The notes under the pieces were generated by a model that was given only the letters and a program-made list of their open reading frames with translations, searched no databases and was not told where the DNA came from. Of a stretch of 44,683 bases of DNA, positions 6,908-16,726 are shown in pieces. The number at the start of each line of letters is the position of its first letter. Position 1 is the stretch's first letter. Source of the DNA: Cellulosilyticum sp. (GTDB lineage: Bacteria; Bacillota; Clostridia; Lachnospirales; Cellulosilyticaceae); NCBI GenBank assembly GCA_017421915.1, contig JAFOHG010000063.1, positions 1 to 44,683 on the forward strand, read 5' to 3'. A program made the translations under genes and the position numbers.

Positions 6908-7942
6908 TTATCTATTATTTTTATCTATAGATTCATTTTCAGGTGTAACCATTGGACCTACTCTAATTGCATCATATGCCTCTGTTGTTTGAACTTCTGC
7001 AAAATTAGTTGCTTCCTCTAGTTCTCTTTTAGCATAATCGCTTTTAATGAGTTCAATAGCATGTTCTTTACTTTTATCTTCTCTATTAAGAACTTTTATA
7101 ACTTCATATCCCATATCAGTTTCAACAACCTCTGGGTATACAGCATTAATTTTAGCCTTTTCAAAAACAACTTGATCTATTTCTTCGCCCAATTCATCCC
7201 CACGTGTAAAGCTATAATTTCCTAAGTTTTCACTAACTGATGGATCCTCTGAATACTGACTTGCAAGAACATTCATATCTTCGCCTGCAAGTGCCTTTTC
7301 TAATACTTCTTGTGCTTTTTGATAAGCTTCTTCTTTTTTATCTTTAGGAATTTCTTCTCCTAATTCATTTTTTGTTTTTATTAAGATGTGAATAATGTCG
7401 GCTTGCTCTAAGCTTTCTCCATTCATCTTCATCTCATCTATCTTAGCTGCCACTTCACTAGCATTGGGTTCATAATTTTGGGCTAGTAACGATGCAACCT
7501 TTTCATTTTGTATTGCAAAAGTATAGTATTCTTCATAATCTTTTTTGGTAATACCATATTCTTTTGCAAATGCTTCTTTTGCTTTCATTTCTGCTTTAGC
7601 AGCTTCTTTAATTCTAGCTTTTTCTTCTTTGGTCAACTTTTTAATATTAAGTTCTTCTGCTTTTTGCTGAACAACAATGCAATAGGTAATTGCTTTTAGT
7701 GTTTTCGCTTTTGCATATTCTTCTGGAGACTTTCCTTCAATATTTTCAAAGTTCCAGTAATTTTCTTGCGTCGCCTCAAGTCCTCTTTGGGTTGACCATA
7801 AGTTTATACGATAAAGCTGTTCTGATATAGATTCACCATTTATAGTAGCTACAATCACTTCTTTATTTCCACATCCTGCTACAGAAAATGCCATAATACA
7901 AAGTAGCAAGAACGCTATTAGCATTTTTTTGATGCTTTTCAT
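6908..7942 (-). CDS. PrsA-like peptidyl-prolyl isomerase lipoprotein
   Basis: A 344-aa exported lipoprotein with signal peptide and lipobox VAGC (C24), a SurA-like N-terminal chaperone region (about 30-175), a parvulin domain (about 180-290, including ADIIHILIKTK, LASQYSEDPS and DMGYEVIKVL) and a charged C-terminal helix. PrsA proteins fold secreted proteins on the outer face of the membrane. The gene lies between mfd and spoVT, where such foldases are common in Clostridia. In Bacillus spoVT follows mfd directly. AAGGAGAG precedes the ATG. A C-terminal region rich in E and K may be solvent exposed. Isomerase activity cannot be judged from sequence alone. Confidence 0.88.
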   Translation of the reverse strand: MKSIKKMLIAFLLLCIMAFSVAGCGNKEVIVATINGESISEQLYRINLWSTQRGLEATQENYWNFENIEGKSPEEYAKAKTLKAITYCIVVQQKAEELNIKKLTKEEKARIKEAAKAEMKAKEAFAKEYGITKKDYEEYYTFAIQNEKVASLLAQNYEPNASEVAAKIDEMKMNGESLEQADIIHILIKTKNELGEEIPKDKKEEAYQKAQEVLEKALAGEDMNVLASQYSEDPSVSENLGNYSFTRGDELGEEIDQVVFEKAKINAVYPEVVETDMGYEVIKVLNREDKSKEHAIELIKSDYAKRELEEATNFAEVQTTEAYDAIRVGPMVTPENESIDKNNR

Positions 7943-7984
7943 GCTTCTCTCTCCTTACAGTCTTTTTACTACCTACATTATAGC

Positions 7985-10900
7985 TTATTCCTCAAGACTC
8001 TTCAATTTTTTAAAGTCATGTAATATATTTTTAATATTACTGAGAAGTTGCTTTTTGTTTATACCTTCTATATTAATCTTTATTGAAGGCTCTTTTCCAC
8101 CTGTAAATTTCATATTTCTCCCATATCTTTCTAACAATTGTGGAAGTACTGTTGGGTTGAGCGGTGCATTTTCCTTAAATCTAAAAAGTACTTGTTTTTG
8201 ATTTTCACTTACTAAAGTAATATAAATATCGTGAGCCATTGCTTTAATGAGTGCAATGTCTAACAGATTATAAACTACCTCTGGAATATTTCCATATCTA
8301 TCTTCAACTTCTTCTTGAATATCTAAATAATCTTCTTCTTTTTTAATAGATGCAATTTTTTTATACACATCTAGTTTTTGGACTTCATCTGTTATGAAGC
8401 TACTAGGAATATACGCATTTATTTTAACTTCTATAGCTGTTTCAAACTCTTCTTCAACTGTTTCTCCTCGTTCTTCACTTACTACTTCAGATAACATCTT
8501 ACAGTATAAGTCATATCCAATAGCATCCATATGCCCATGTTGTTGTGCTCCAAGAAGATTCCCAGCACCTCGAATTTCTAAATCTCGCATTGCAATTTTA
8601 AATCCAGCTCCAAGTTCTGTAAATTGTTTAATAGCTTGTAAACGCTTTTCTGCAATATCTTTTAAAACCTTATCCTTTTGATACATTAAATATGCATAGC
8701 CAATACGACTTGAACGTCCTACTCTTCCTCTTAATTGATAAAGTTGACTAAGCCCCATTCTGTCTGCACTATTAATAATAATAGTATTTGCATTTGGTAT
8801 ATCAAGGCCCGTTTCAATAATTGTTGTACAAACAAGAATATCTATTTCACCTTGAATAAAAGACATCATAATTTGTTCAAGCTCTCTTTCATGCATCTGT
8901 CCATGTGCAAATGAAACACGAGCATTTGGAATAAGCCTTTGAACTCTTTGAGCCATCTCCTCTATATCTTTAACTTGATTATGAAGGAAATAAACCTGAC
9001 CTCCTCTAGCAAGTTCTCTACTAATAGCATCTTTAATAAAGTCCTCACTATATTCAATAACATATGTTTGTACTGCCTTTCTTTCTGTAGGTGCTTCTTC
9101 AAGTACGCTCATATCACGAACTCCTATCAAACTCATATGAAGTGTTCGTGGTATAGGTGTAGCTGTCAAATTCATTACATCTACCTTAGTACGCATTTGT
9201 TTTAATTTTTCTTTATGGGTTACACCAAAACGTTGCTCCTCATCAATAATAACTAAGCCTAAATCTTTAAATTTTACATCTGATGAAAGTAATCTGTGAG
9301 TCCCAATAACAATATCTACCTGACCACTATCTAACCCTTTTAATGTTTCTTTAGTTTGCTTAGCTGTTCTAAAACGAGACAAAAGCTCTACATTAATAGG
9401 ATAATTTTCCATTCTAGAAGCAAAACGTTCATAGTGTTGCTGTGCTAAAATAGTCGTTGGTACTAAATAGGCAACTTGTTTTCCACTTTGTACCGCTTTA
9501 AAAGCCGCTCTTATAGCAACCTCTGTTTTTCCATACCCTACATCTCCACAGATTAAGCGGTCCATAATCTTACCACTTTCCATATCTCGCTTAACATCTT
9601 CAATAGCAGCCATTTGATCTCCTGTTTCTTCATAAGGAAACATTTCTTCAAATTCTCTTTGCCACATATTATCTTCATCATATTTAAAGCCACGTTGATA
9701 TTGTCTTTCACTGTAGAGCTTAATTAAGTCTTTTGCTATATCTTTCATTGCACCTTTGACTTTAGCTTTTGACTTTCTCCACTCCGAACCACCAATCTTA
9801 TGGAGTTTTGGTGTTTTCCCCTCTGCTCCTACATATTTTTGCACAAGATCCATTTGATTAATATTTACATATAAATAATTATGATCAGCATATTCAATTT
9901 TAAGATTATCTTTACTAATGCCTTCTACTACAATTTGTTCTATTCCCTGAAATACACCAATTCCATATTGCTCATGCACAACATAATCTCCAGGAGATAA
10001 TTCGAGGAAACTTTGAATTTTAGTACCTTTATATTTTTTCTTACGTTTATTCTGATGTTTTTCTTTCCCAAATAAATCTTTATCTGCAATAACATAAAAA
10101 TCTAAATCACTATAGCAAAAACCCTTTGTTAAGTACCCTTTATAAATTAAAATTTGTCCTGGTAAAACTACTGTTTCATCATTTTCTGTATAAGATGTAA
10201 TAACACCCCGTTCTTCTAACTCATCACATAATCTCAGTGCTTTTGCCTTAACTCCTGTCAAAATAGCAACACGCTTTTTATCTGCTTTCCATTCTTTTAA
10301 ATCTTTTTCTAGTAAGTCTAAATTTTTATAGAAAGTATTGTTTTCGAACACTTTAATAGACAAGTTATAACTAACCTGAATATCTTCTATATCACTCCCA
10401 AAATTCATCATCAATACTTGTCTAAATTGATTCATTTTAAATATAACATCTTCATAGGTAAAAATTAATTCTATTTGCTTTGGTAAAATATGCCCATAAT
10501 TTAACCTATCTTCCATACTCATACGATATTCTTCCAGAACACGATTACTCTTTTCTTTTACTTTAATAGGTTCATCTACAATAAGTACACTCTCACTAGG
10601 AATATAATCTAAAATAGATACCAATTTTAAATCTGTATAAGGTACATAGAGTTCTAACCCTCTAGGACTCATATTTTCACTAATCTGTTCTATTACTTCT
10701 TTTACATGTTCTTCTATTTTTAATGCGCTATCTTTTTTGCCTTCTTCTCTAAGTTTACTAACAGTCTGCTTTAGATCTTCTCTTATACTTGGAATAGCTT
10801 TTTGAATAAGCTCTAGAGGAAAAATAATTTCTTGATTTGGCATGATTTTAATTTTCTCTACTTTGTTAACAGAACGTTGCGTTTGTATATTAAAGTTTCT

Positions 10901-11521
10901 AATAGAATCGACTTCATCATCCCATAATTCTATTCGATAAGCCTCCTCGCTAGCGGCACCATAAATATCTATAATACCTCCACGTATGGAAAACTGTCCC
11001 ATTGCCTCTACCCTAGCTACTCGTTCATAGCCCATTTGAACTAATCGAGCTTCCAGTTTAGAAAGGTCAATACTCCCTCCCACTTCTATCTGTTGCATAT
11101 ATGCTTCAAAAGTCTCTTTTGGCGATAGTGGATTTAGTAATGCTTCTATTGGTATAATCACCGTCACATCTTTCTGATTAACCAAAGCATCCATTACCTT
11201 TAATCTCTGTGCCGTAATATCCATACTGTGTACATCTGCACTGTAAAATAAAATATCACGGGCAGGATAAATAAGCACTGACTCCTTACCCTTCAGTACT
11301 TCTAAATCCTCTGCTAATTGCTTTGTGCTCAGCTCATCATAAGTAATGAGCACTATTGGTGCATTTGTAAACTGACTTAAGCTATATCCTAAATGCCCCT
11401 TACACGCATTAACTATATCCGTTATTTTTATATTCTTACCTTTCCTAAGATATTTTAATGCCTCTTCCATTCCTGGAAGTTCTAACAGTGGCTCAACGAG
11501 TCCTCTATATTTATATTCCAC
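7985..11521 (-). CDS. mfd: Transcription-repair coupling factor Mfd
   Basis: An 1178-aa DNA translocase that removes RNA polymerase stalled at lesions and recruits UvrA. Domains in order: UvrB-like N-terminal modules (1 to about 350), CarD-like RNA-polymerase interaction domain starting near residue 509 (SPGDYVVHEQYGIG), a RecG-like motor with Walker A GDVGYGKT (659-666) and DEEQ box (760-763), then the TRCF C-terminal domain. Length is normal. The start codon is GTG at 11521, seven bases after the pth stop, with GGTGAT as a weak ribosome-binding site, so it is probably coupled to pth. The Bacillus fin gene, normally between pth and mfd, is missing. Confidence 0.97.
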   Translation of the reverse strand: MEYKYRGLVEPLLELPGMEEALKYLRKGKNIKITDIVNACKGHLGYSLSQFTNAPIVLITYDELSTKQLAEDLEVLKGKESVLIYPARDILFYSADVHSMDITAQRLKVMDALVNQKDVTVIIPIEALLNPLSPKETFEAYMQQIEVGGSIDLSKLEARLVQMGYERVARVEAMGQFSIRGGIIDIYGAASEEAYRIELWDDEVDSIRNFNIQTQRSVNKVEKIKIMPNQEIIFPLELIQKAIPSIREDLKQTVSKLREEGKKDSALKIEEHVKEVIEQISENMSPRGLELYVPYTDLKLVSILDYIPSESVLIVDEPIKVKEKSNRVLEEYRMSMEDRLNYGHILPKQIELIFTYEDVIFKMNQFRQVLMMNFGSDIEDIQVSYNLSIKVFENNTFYKNLDLLEKDLKEWKADKKRVAILTGVKAKALRLCDELEERGVITSYTENDETVVLPGQILIYKGYLTKGFCYSDLDFYVIADKDLFGKEKHQNKRKKKYKGTKIQSFLELSPGDYVVHEQYGIGVFQGIEQIVVEGISKDNLKIEYADHNYLYVNINQMDLVQKYVGAEGKTPKLHKIGGSEWRKSKAKVKGAMKDIAKDLIKLYSERQYQRGFKYDEDNMWQREFEEMFPYEETGDQMAAIEDVKRDMESGKIMDRLICGDVGYGKTEVAIRAAFKAVQSGKQVAYLVPTTILAQQHYERFASRMENYPINVELLSRFRTAKQTKETLKGLDSGQVDIVIGTHRLLSSDVKFKDLGLVIIDEEQRFGVTHKEKLKQMRTKVDVMNLTATPIPRTLHMSLIGVRDMSVLEEAPTERKAVQTYVIEYSEDFIKDAISRELARGGQVYFLHNQVKDIEEMAQRVQRLIPNARVSFAHGQMHERELEQIMMSFIQGEIDILVCTTIIETGLDIPNANTIIINSADRMGLSQLYQLRGRVGRSSRIGYAYLMYQKDKVLKDIAEKRLQAIKQFTELGAGFKIAMRDLEIRGAGNLLGAQQHGHMDAIGYDLYCKMLSEVVSEERGETVEEEFETAIEVKINAYIPSSFITDEVQKLDVYKKIASIKKEEDYLDIQEEVEDRYGNIPEVVYNLLDIALIKAMAHDIYITLVSENQKQVLFRFKENAPLNPTVLPQLLERYGRNMKFTGGKEPSIKINIEGINKKQLLSNIKNILHDFKKLKSLEE

Positions 11522-11527
11522 TTCAAA

Positions 11528-12100
11528 TCACCGTCTTACTTTATTGTTATAGTTATTCATTGCTTTTTCTACTCCATCACGAACAATCATTTCAGTTGCC
11601 TTAACTGCATCGCCTACTCTTGGCCCAATAATCTTCATATCCTCCTCAGAAAAACGTCCAAGTACATAGTTTGCTAGGTCCCATCCTGCCGGCTTTTCAC
11701 CTACACCAAATTTAATCCTTGGAAACTCTTGTGTCCCTAGTTGAGCTATAATATTTTTTATTCCATTATGCCCACCAGCACTTCCTGATTTGCGTAGTCT
11801 AAGTTGTCCTACTTCCAAAGAAATATCATCATAAATGACAATTAAATCTTCATTACTAATTTTATGAAAATCCATACAAGCCTTTACAGCTTCTCCACTT
11901 AAATTCATATAAGTTTGTGGTTTCATTAAAATAACCTTTTCTCCCCCAATTGTTCCATCACCAATAAGCGCCTTATATTTATTTTTCATCACTGATATAT
12001 TATACGTTTCGGCAATGCTATCTATCACTTCAAATCCAATATTGTGTCTTGTTGCTGCATACTGCATGCCCGGATTTCCAAGTCCTACAATTAATTTCAT
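11528..12100 (-). CDS. pth: Peptidyl-tRNA hydrolase
   Basis: A 190-aa enzyme cleaving peptidyl-tRNA released from stalled ribosomes (spoVC in Bacillus). Catalytic residues are in place: N9 in GLGNPG, H19 in TRHNIGF and D92 in IYDDISL. The PQTYMNLSG and GGHNGIK signatures are present. GGAGG precedes the ATG. It is tightly followed by mfd. The upstream prs terminator implies its own promoter in the 135-base gap; TACAAT is visible there but the -35 is poor. Confidence 0.96.
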   Translation of the reverse strand: MKLIVGLGNPGMQYAATRHNIGFEVIDSIAETYNISVMKNKYKALIGDGTIGGEKVILMKPQTYMNLSGEAVKACMDFHKISNEDLIVIYDDISLEVGQLRLRKSGSAGGHNGIKNIIAQLGTQEFPRIKFGVGEKPAGWDLANYVLGRFSEEDMKIIGPRVGDAVKATEMIVRDGVEKAMNNYNNKVRR

Positions 12101-12235
12101 GTCTCTTCCTCCACTTTTTTATTAGATTGTCCTTTTTGTATTTTATTTAATCATTCCTATTGTAACACATCCTTCCTTAACCTTCCAAACAAGAAAGTGT
12201 GTTTCTTATTGTATAAAATATACTTAACTAAAATA

Positions 12236-12280
12236 AAAAGTTGTGCTGTAAGTCTTAATACCTTACAACACAACTTTTTA
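12236..12280 (-). terminator. Terminator of prs
   Basis: Stem AAAAGTTGTG...CACAACTTTT with inner GTAAG/CTTAC pairing, starting 16 bases after the prs stop, with the T-rich side correct for the minus strand. Confidence 0.88.
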
Positions 12281-12295
12281 TTTCTTATTAATACT

Positions 12296-13252
12296 CTAAT
12301 CAAATAATTTAGATACTGATAAGTCTTCATGAATACGTCTGATAGCATCCGCAAAAATAGGTGCTACAGAGATTTCTTTAATCTTGCTAATTTTCTTTTC
12401 CTTTGGAATGTTGATTGTATTTAATACAACAAGTTCTTCAATAGCTGAAGCTTCAATTCTTTCCATAGCCGGACCTGAAAGAACGCCATGTGTACAACAA
12501 GCATAAACTGCTGTTGCTCCTCTTTCTTTAAGGGCATTTGCAGCATTGCAAATTGTTCCAGCTGTATCAATCATATCATCAATTAAGATAACACGTTTAC
12601 CATTAACATCCCCAATAATGTTCATAATCTCACATACATTAGCTTTTGGTCTTCTCTTATCAATAATAGCAAGAGGTATATCTAATTTTGTTGCAAAAGA
12701 TCTAACTCTTCCTACACTACCAAGGTCTGGTGAAACAGCTACTACATCATCTGTATTCTCACCAATTTTTTCTGCGTAGTATCTTGTTAAGAGTGGAAGG
12801 CCTACAAGGTGGTCTACTGGAATGTTAAAGAATCCTTGAATTTGTGAGCAGTGTAAATCCATTGTAAGTATTCTGTCTGCTCCTGCAGTTTGAAGAATAT
12901 CTGCCACAAGCTTTGAGCTAATTGGGTCTCTAGCTCTTGTTTTTCTGTCTTGACGTGCATAACCGTAATATGGAATAACAGCTGTGATACGTCCTGCTGA
13001 TGCACGTTTCATAGCATCAATCATAATAAGTAATTCCATTAAATGCTCATTAGCTGGTGTAGAAGTTGGTTGAATGATATACACATCTGTACCACGTACC
13101 TTCTCATCAATTTTTACACTAATTTCACCATCACTAAATGTTGTTACTTCTGACTTCCCTAATGTTATATCTAATCCTTGTGCAATTTCCTTAGCAAGCT
13201 CTGGGTGCGCATTACCCGTAAACACTTTAATATCAGTGTAATTTCTAATCAT
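12296..13252 (-). CDS. prs: Ribose-phosphate pyrophosphokinase
   Basis: A 318-aa PRPP synthetase: ribose 5-phosphate plus ATP gives PRPP and AMP. PRPP feeds purine, pyrimidine, histidine and NAD synthesis and is the effector of PurR. Visible motifs are FSDGEISV near the N-terminus, the ATP loop [11 protein letters not shown], the divalent-metal [11 protein letters not shown] and the PRPP-binding [13 protein letters not shown]. The ATG at 13252 gives the usual length; the longer frame from 13294 includes the AAGGAGG site. It has its own promoter and terminator although it follows glmU by only 92 bases. Confidence 0.96.
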   Translation of the reverse strand: MIRNYTDIKVFTGNAHPELAKEIAQGLDITLGKSEVTTFSDGEISVKIDEKVRGTDVYIIQPTSTPANEHLMELLIMIDAMKRASAGRITAVIPYYGYARQDRKTRARDPISSKLVADILQTAGADRILTMDLHCSQIQGFFNIPVDHLVGLPLLTRYYAEKIGENTDDVVAVSPDLGSVGRVRSFATKLDIPLAIIDKRRPKANVCEIMNIIGDVNGKRVILIDDMIDTAGTICNAANALKERGATAVYACCTHGVLSGPAMERIEASAIEELVVLNTINIPKEKKISKIKEISVAPIFADAIRRIHEDLSVSKLFD

Positions 13253-13296
13253 TTGACCTAAGTCCTCCTTAATATTCGACCGTGTTTTCCGCAAAC

Positions 13297-13324
13297 ATTA
13301 TAACATATTGTATACAAAATGCAA
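13297..13324 (-). promoter_or_regulatory. Promoter of prs
   Basis: Minus-strand TTGCAT, 16-nt spacer and TATAAT. The spacer contains the palindrome TTGTATACAA (13308-13317). Confidence 0.6.
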
Positions 13325-13344
13325 AGTCAAATGTGGATAAATAT

Positions 13345-14709
13345 TTATTTTTGTCGTTTTTTGAGTACCCAATTTTCTTTGTTCTCTTGTTTAGCCCTAG
13401 CAATTGCCAGGCTATTTTCAGGTACAGTCTTTGTAATTGTAGAGCCTGCAGCTGTGTAAGCATTATCTTCTATAGTCACAGGTGAAACAAGGTTTGTATT
13501 ACACCCAATAAACGCATTGTTACCAATTGTCGTACGATGTTTCTTTTGGCCGTCATAATTTACAATAACAGTACCACATCCAAAGTTAACATTTTCTCCA
13601 ACATCTGCATCACCAACATAAGTTAAGTGTGAAATCTTTGTGCCATCACCAATATTGGCATTTTTAATTTCTACAAAGTCACCTACTTTAATATTTTTAC
13701 CAATGTGTGAATTTGGTCTTACATAAGCAAATGGTCCTACATGTGTTCCTTCATCCACAAAACTCTCTGTAAGTACACTTACTTCAATATCAACATAGTC
13801 TTTAATAGTCATGTTTGTAAGTTTTGAGTTATAGCCAATACGGCAGTTCTCTCCAATTACAGTATTACCTTGTAACATACATCCTGGTTCAATAATTGTA
13901 TCTTTACCAATAATAACATCAGCTTCAATATAAGTATTTGCTGGGTCTACTAATGTAACTCCATTTGCCATATGTTTTTCATTGATTCTTTTTTTCATCA
14001 CTTGTGTAACACCTGCTAACTGCACACGAGAGTTAACACCTGCAATATCATCACTTTCTTCTATTGCAATGGCATCTACACGTTTACCTTCATTTAATAA
14101 AATTTCAATTGTATCTGTTAAGTAGTATTCACCCTGAACATTATTATTATTTAATTTTGAAAGGGCATATTTTAATAACTTCCCATCAAAAGTATATATT
14201 CCACCATTAATTTCTTTGATTTGTTTTTCTTCTTCTGTTGCATCTTTTTGTTCAACGATTTTTAGAAGATTACCATTTGCATCACGTACAATCCTACCAT
14301 AGCCTGTTGGATCTTCCATTAATGTTGAAAGAACAGTAATAGCATTTTGTTTTTCACGATGGAAATCTAACATTGTTTGAAGTGTTTCTTTTGTAATAAG
14401 AGGTGTATCACCACATAAAACAATCACTTCATCTGCATCTTCCATAAAATCTAATGCTTGCATTACTGCATGACCTGTTCCTAATTGTTCTTTTTGAAGT
14501 GCATAACTTACTCTATCACCTAAAGCTGCTTTTACATCTTCAGCTCTATGCCCTACAATTAAGCAAATTTCTTCAACACCTACGCCTTGTGCTGCTATAA
14601 TAGGATATTCTACAAGACTTTTTCCTAATACTTTATGCAATACCTTTGAGCCATTAGATTTCATACGAGTCCCTTGACCAGCTGCTAAAACCAATGCTTT
14701 TGTTTTCAT
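13345..14709 (-). CDS. glmU: Bifunctional GlcNAc-1-P acetyltransferase/uridylyltransferase
   Basis: A 454-aa enzyme that makes UDP-GlcNAc for peptidoglycan. The N-terminal pyrophosphorylase domain (1 to about 230) begins with LAAGQGTRMKS. The C-terminal left-handed beta-helix (about 250-450) contains hexapeptide repeats and the acetyltransferase active-site region YVRPNSHIG...VGDFVEIKN, then GTVIVNYDG. Length equals the family norm. AAAGGAAG precedes the ATG. It lies upstream of prs as in Bacillus, after two terminators that end the spoVG transcript, so it has its own promoter in the gap to 15105. Confidence 0.97.
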   Translation of the reverse strand: MKTKALVLAAGQGTRMKSNGSKVLHKVLGKSLVEYPIIAAQGVGVEEICLIVGHRAEDVKAALGDRVSYALQKEQLGTGHAVMQALDFMEDADEVIVLCGDTPLITKETLQTMLDFHREKQNAITVLSTLMEDPTGYGRIVRDANGNLLKIVEQKDATEEEKQIKEINGGIYTFDGKLLKYALSKLNNNNVQGEYYLTDTIEILLNEGKRVDAIAIEESDDIAGVNSRVQLAGVTQVMKKRINEKHMANGVTLVDPANTYIEADVIIGKDTIIEPGCMLQGNTVIGENCRIGYNSKLTNMTIKDYVDIEVSVLTESFVDEGTHVGPFAYVRPNSHIGKNIKVGDFVEIKNANIGDGTKISHLTYVGDADVGENVNFGCGTVIVNYDGQKKHRTTIGNNAFIGCNTNLVSPVTIEDNAYTAAGSTITKTVPENSLAIARAKQENKENWVLKKRQK

Positions 14710-14988
14710 ATTATATATCTTCCTTTCACGTTATTACGTTTTATCCACATTCTCTCACTTTATCACATTTTGTGCAACCTTTTATTTTCTTGCCATTTTA
14801 TAATTTTTTATGTATTTCTTCATTTTTACATCTATATAGAGCTCACATCTATAAATTGTTTTAATCAATCTTTATCCTTTAACATGTACTTTTTCTTCCT
14901 TTAAAACTATATGCAACTTTGCTAAGCTTTATTAGAACATTTCTATAGCATTCCATTACATTTCTACCCTCGCTGGGCACACTACATC

Positions 14989-15029
14989 AAAAAAGAGAAC
15001 TTGCTTATCCACTTAAGCCGTCCTCTTTT
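14989..15029 (-). terminator. Second (distal) terminator after spoVG
   Basis: Minus-strand hairpin GAGGAC/GTTCTC with inner GCTTA/TAAGC pairing, followed by six T. It lies about 30 bases beyond the first terminator. Confidence 0.7.
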
Positions 15030-15056
15030 AAACTTGATATAAGTTATTAAACCACT

Positions 15057-15092
15057 AAAAAAGACGTTTCCTTCAAATCCAGAAACGTCTCT
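15057..15092 (-). terminator. First terminator after spoVG
   Basis: Stem GACGTTTC/GAAACGTC (15063-15089) followed by six T on the minus strand (15062-15057), right after the spoVG stop codon. Confidence 0.88.
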
Positions 15093-15105
15093 TTCTATTA
15101 TGTAA

Positions 15106-15411
15106 TTATTCTTCGAATCCTAAATCGCTTTCATCAGCTACTGCTGCTTCATCAGAAAGGAGAACCATTTCGTATTTTTCTAACACTTGATTTTGAATAC
15201 GATCTCTTGTTTCTGAATTAATAGGATGTGCGATATCTCTAAATTCCCCATCCAGAGTTTTACGACTTGGCATTGCGATAAAACGGCCTTTGTCCCCCTC
15301 AATAACTTTGATATCATGAACAACAAATTCATTATCAAATGTAACTGATACAACGGCTTTCATTTTACCATCTTTATTAATCTTTCTTACTCTGATATCT
15401 GTGATTTCCAT
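15106..15411 (-). CDS. spoVG: Septation/sporulation RNA-binding regulator SpoVG
   Basis: A 101-aa protein. SpoVG is a small RNA/DNA-binding regulator affecting septation and sporulation, and virulence in other Firmicutes. The signature [11 protein letters not shown]...[21 protein letters not shown] and FIAMPSRKT is complete, with an acidic tail. The ATG at 15411 has GGAGG eight bases upstream; an in-frame TTG two codons earlier is not needed. A strong sigma-A-type promoter and two tandem terminators make it a self-contained transcript. I see no clear sigma-H promoter, which drives the gene in Bacillus. Confidence 0.96.
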   Translation of the reverse strand: MEITDIRVRKINKDGKMKAVVSVTFDNEFVVHDIKVIEGDKGRFIAMPSRKTLDGEFRDIAHPINSETRDRIQNQVLEKYEMVLLSDEAAVADESDLGFEE

Positions 15412-15488
15412 TAGCAAATCCTCCCTGTTATTAACTAGTGCCTTTTGATGGCTATCCTATTAATAAATTTATTATTTTTATTATTTGA

Positions 15489-15517
15489 ATTATATGATAT
15501 TTTTTCCAAATAGTCAA
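15489..15517 (-). promoter_or_regulatory. Promoter of spoVG
   Basis: Minus-strand TTGACT, 17-nt spacer and TATAAT, 78 bases before the spoVG start. Confidence 0.75.
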
Positions 15518-15603
15518 TATTTTTTTCTTTTGCTTAAAATTCCATTAATTCTATATAAAAAAACTCTATTTTTCTCTATTTTTTGATTTATTTTTTAACC
15601 ACT

Positions 15604-16713
15604 TTATACAATATTTCTCTTTTCAAGAAGAATAATATCTTCTTTTGTTCCCTTAACACTTTGTCCATCAGATACATAAACCTGTTTATCTAAAATAGCA
15701 TTTTCAATAACACAATTCTTTCCAATAGTTACTCCTTCCATGATGATGGAGTTTTTAATTACTGTACCTTCCCCAACAAATACTTTTCTAAACAATACCG
15801 AATTTTCAACTTGTCCGTTTACAATATCTCCACCACTTACAATACTATTAGTAACTCTAGCACTGCTATTAAATTTAGTAGGTGGCTCGTCCTTTGCTTT
15901 AGTAGATATATATGGATATGTATTAAAGAAGAGATTTCTCACTTCTGGAGTAAGGAAATCCATGTTAATGCGATAAAATTCATTAATATCTCTAATTCTT
16001 CTCCAATAGCCATCAAAATGATAACCATAGATTTTAAGTTTCTTACGATAGCGAATAATAATATCACTTACTAAGCTATATCTCCCCTCTGACTCTAATT
16101 GTTCAAGGAGCTTAATAAGTAATTCTCTACTCATCACATAAATGCCAAGTGATACAGTTGTATATTGAGGGTTAAGAGGCTTTTCTTCAAAATCTATCAT
16201 TTGTTTATTATCATCTAAACCTATTACACCATAATCTTCAACAGCATAAGTATTCATATCCTTATAAGCAATTGTGATATCTGCATTTTTTTGTTCATGG
16301 TATTTAATAAGTTTCTCATAATCCATTTTATAAATTTGTTCCCCAGAAGTAATGACAACATAAGGTTCATTACTTTTCTTTAAGAAATCAATATTTTGGT
16401 AAATACAGTCTGCTGTTCCTCTATAACCATATGTTTCTTGATTAAGCATCGTTGGTGTAAATAAGAAAAGCCCTGTCTTTTTACGCCCAAAATCCCACCA
16501 TTTAGATGAACCAATATGGTCTGCAAGAGACCTTGCACTGTATTGTGAAATAACAGCTACTTTTTTGATTCCTGAATTACTAAGATTGCTTAATGCAAAG
16601 TCTATTGATCTATAAGAACCTCCAATAGGCATAGCTGCTAAGTTTCTTTGTTTCGTTAACACACCTAAAGTACTACGCTTTCCACCTGCTAAAATAATAC
16701 CAATTGCTCTCAT
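15604..16713 (-). CDS. glgD: GlgD, regulatory-type ADP-glucose pyrophosphorylase subunit
   Basis: A 369-aa GlgC paralogue. The nucleotidyltransferase N-terminus is altered: LAGGKRSTLGVLTKQRN replaces the catalytic GxGxRL loop kept by its neighbour GlgC. The C-terminal part forms a beta-helix (roughly 280-355). In Firmicutes GlgD associates with GlgC and raises activity of the glycogen-committing enzyme, while being poorly active alone. It starts 13 bases after the glgC stop, with a G-rich ribosome-binding site, so the two are co-expressed. The rest of the glycogen operon (glgA, glgP, glgB) is not here. Confidence 0.93.
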   Translation of the reverse strand: MRAIGIILAGGKRSTLGVLTKQRNLAAMPIGGSYRSIDFALSNLSNSGIKKVAVISQYSARSLADHIGSSKWWDFGRKKTGLFLFTPTMLNQETYGYRGTADCIYQNIDFLKKSNEPYVVITSGEQIYKMDYEKLIKYHEQKNADITIAYKDMNTYAVEDYGVIGLDDNKQMIDFEEKPLNPQYTTVSLGIYVMSRELLIKLLEQLESEGRYSLVSDIIIRYRKKLKIYGYHFDGYWRRIRDINEFYRINMDFLTPEVRNLFFNTYPYISTKAKDEPPTKFNSSARVTNSIVSGGDIVNGQVENSVLFRKVFVGEGTVIKNSIIMEGVTIGKNCVIENAILDKQVYVSDGQSVKGTKEDIILLEKRNIV

Positions 16714-16726
16714 ATCATTTCCCCCC

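Larger units (their letters stand above)
14710..15105 (-). other. glmU upstream region, no gene
   Basis: This 396-base gap holds two terminators for spoVG (see separate entries) and an AT-rich stretch that must contain the glmU promoter. I see TTGCAC near the glmU start but no convincing -10 partner. No ORF with a ribosome-binding site is present on either strand. Confidence 0.6.

Noticed and set aside
12157..12354. Small minus-strand ORF of 65 codons at the end of prs
   Set aside because: It overlaps prs in another frame, runs through the prs terminator, and has no ribosome-binding site.
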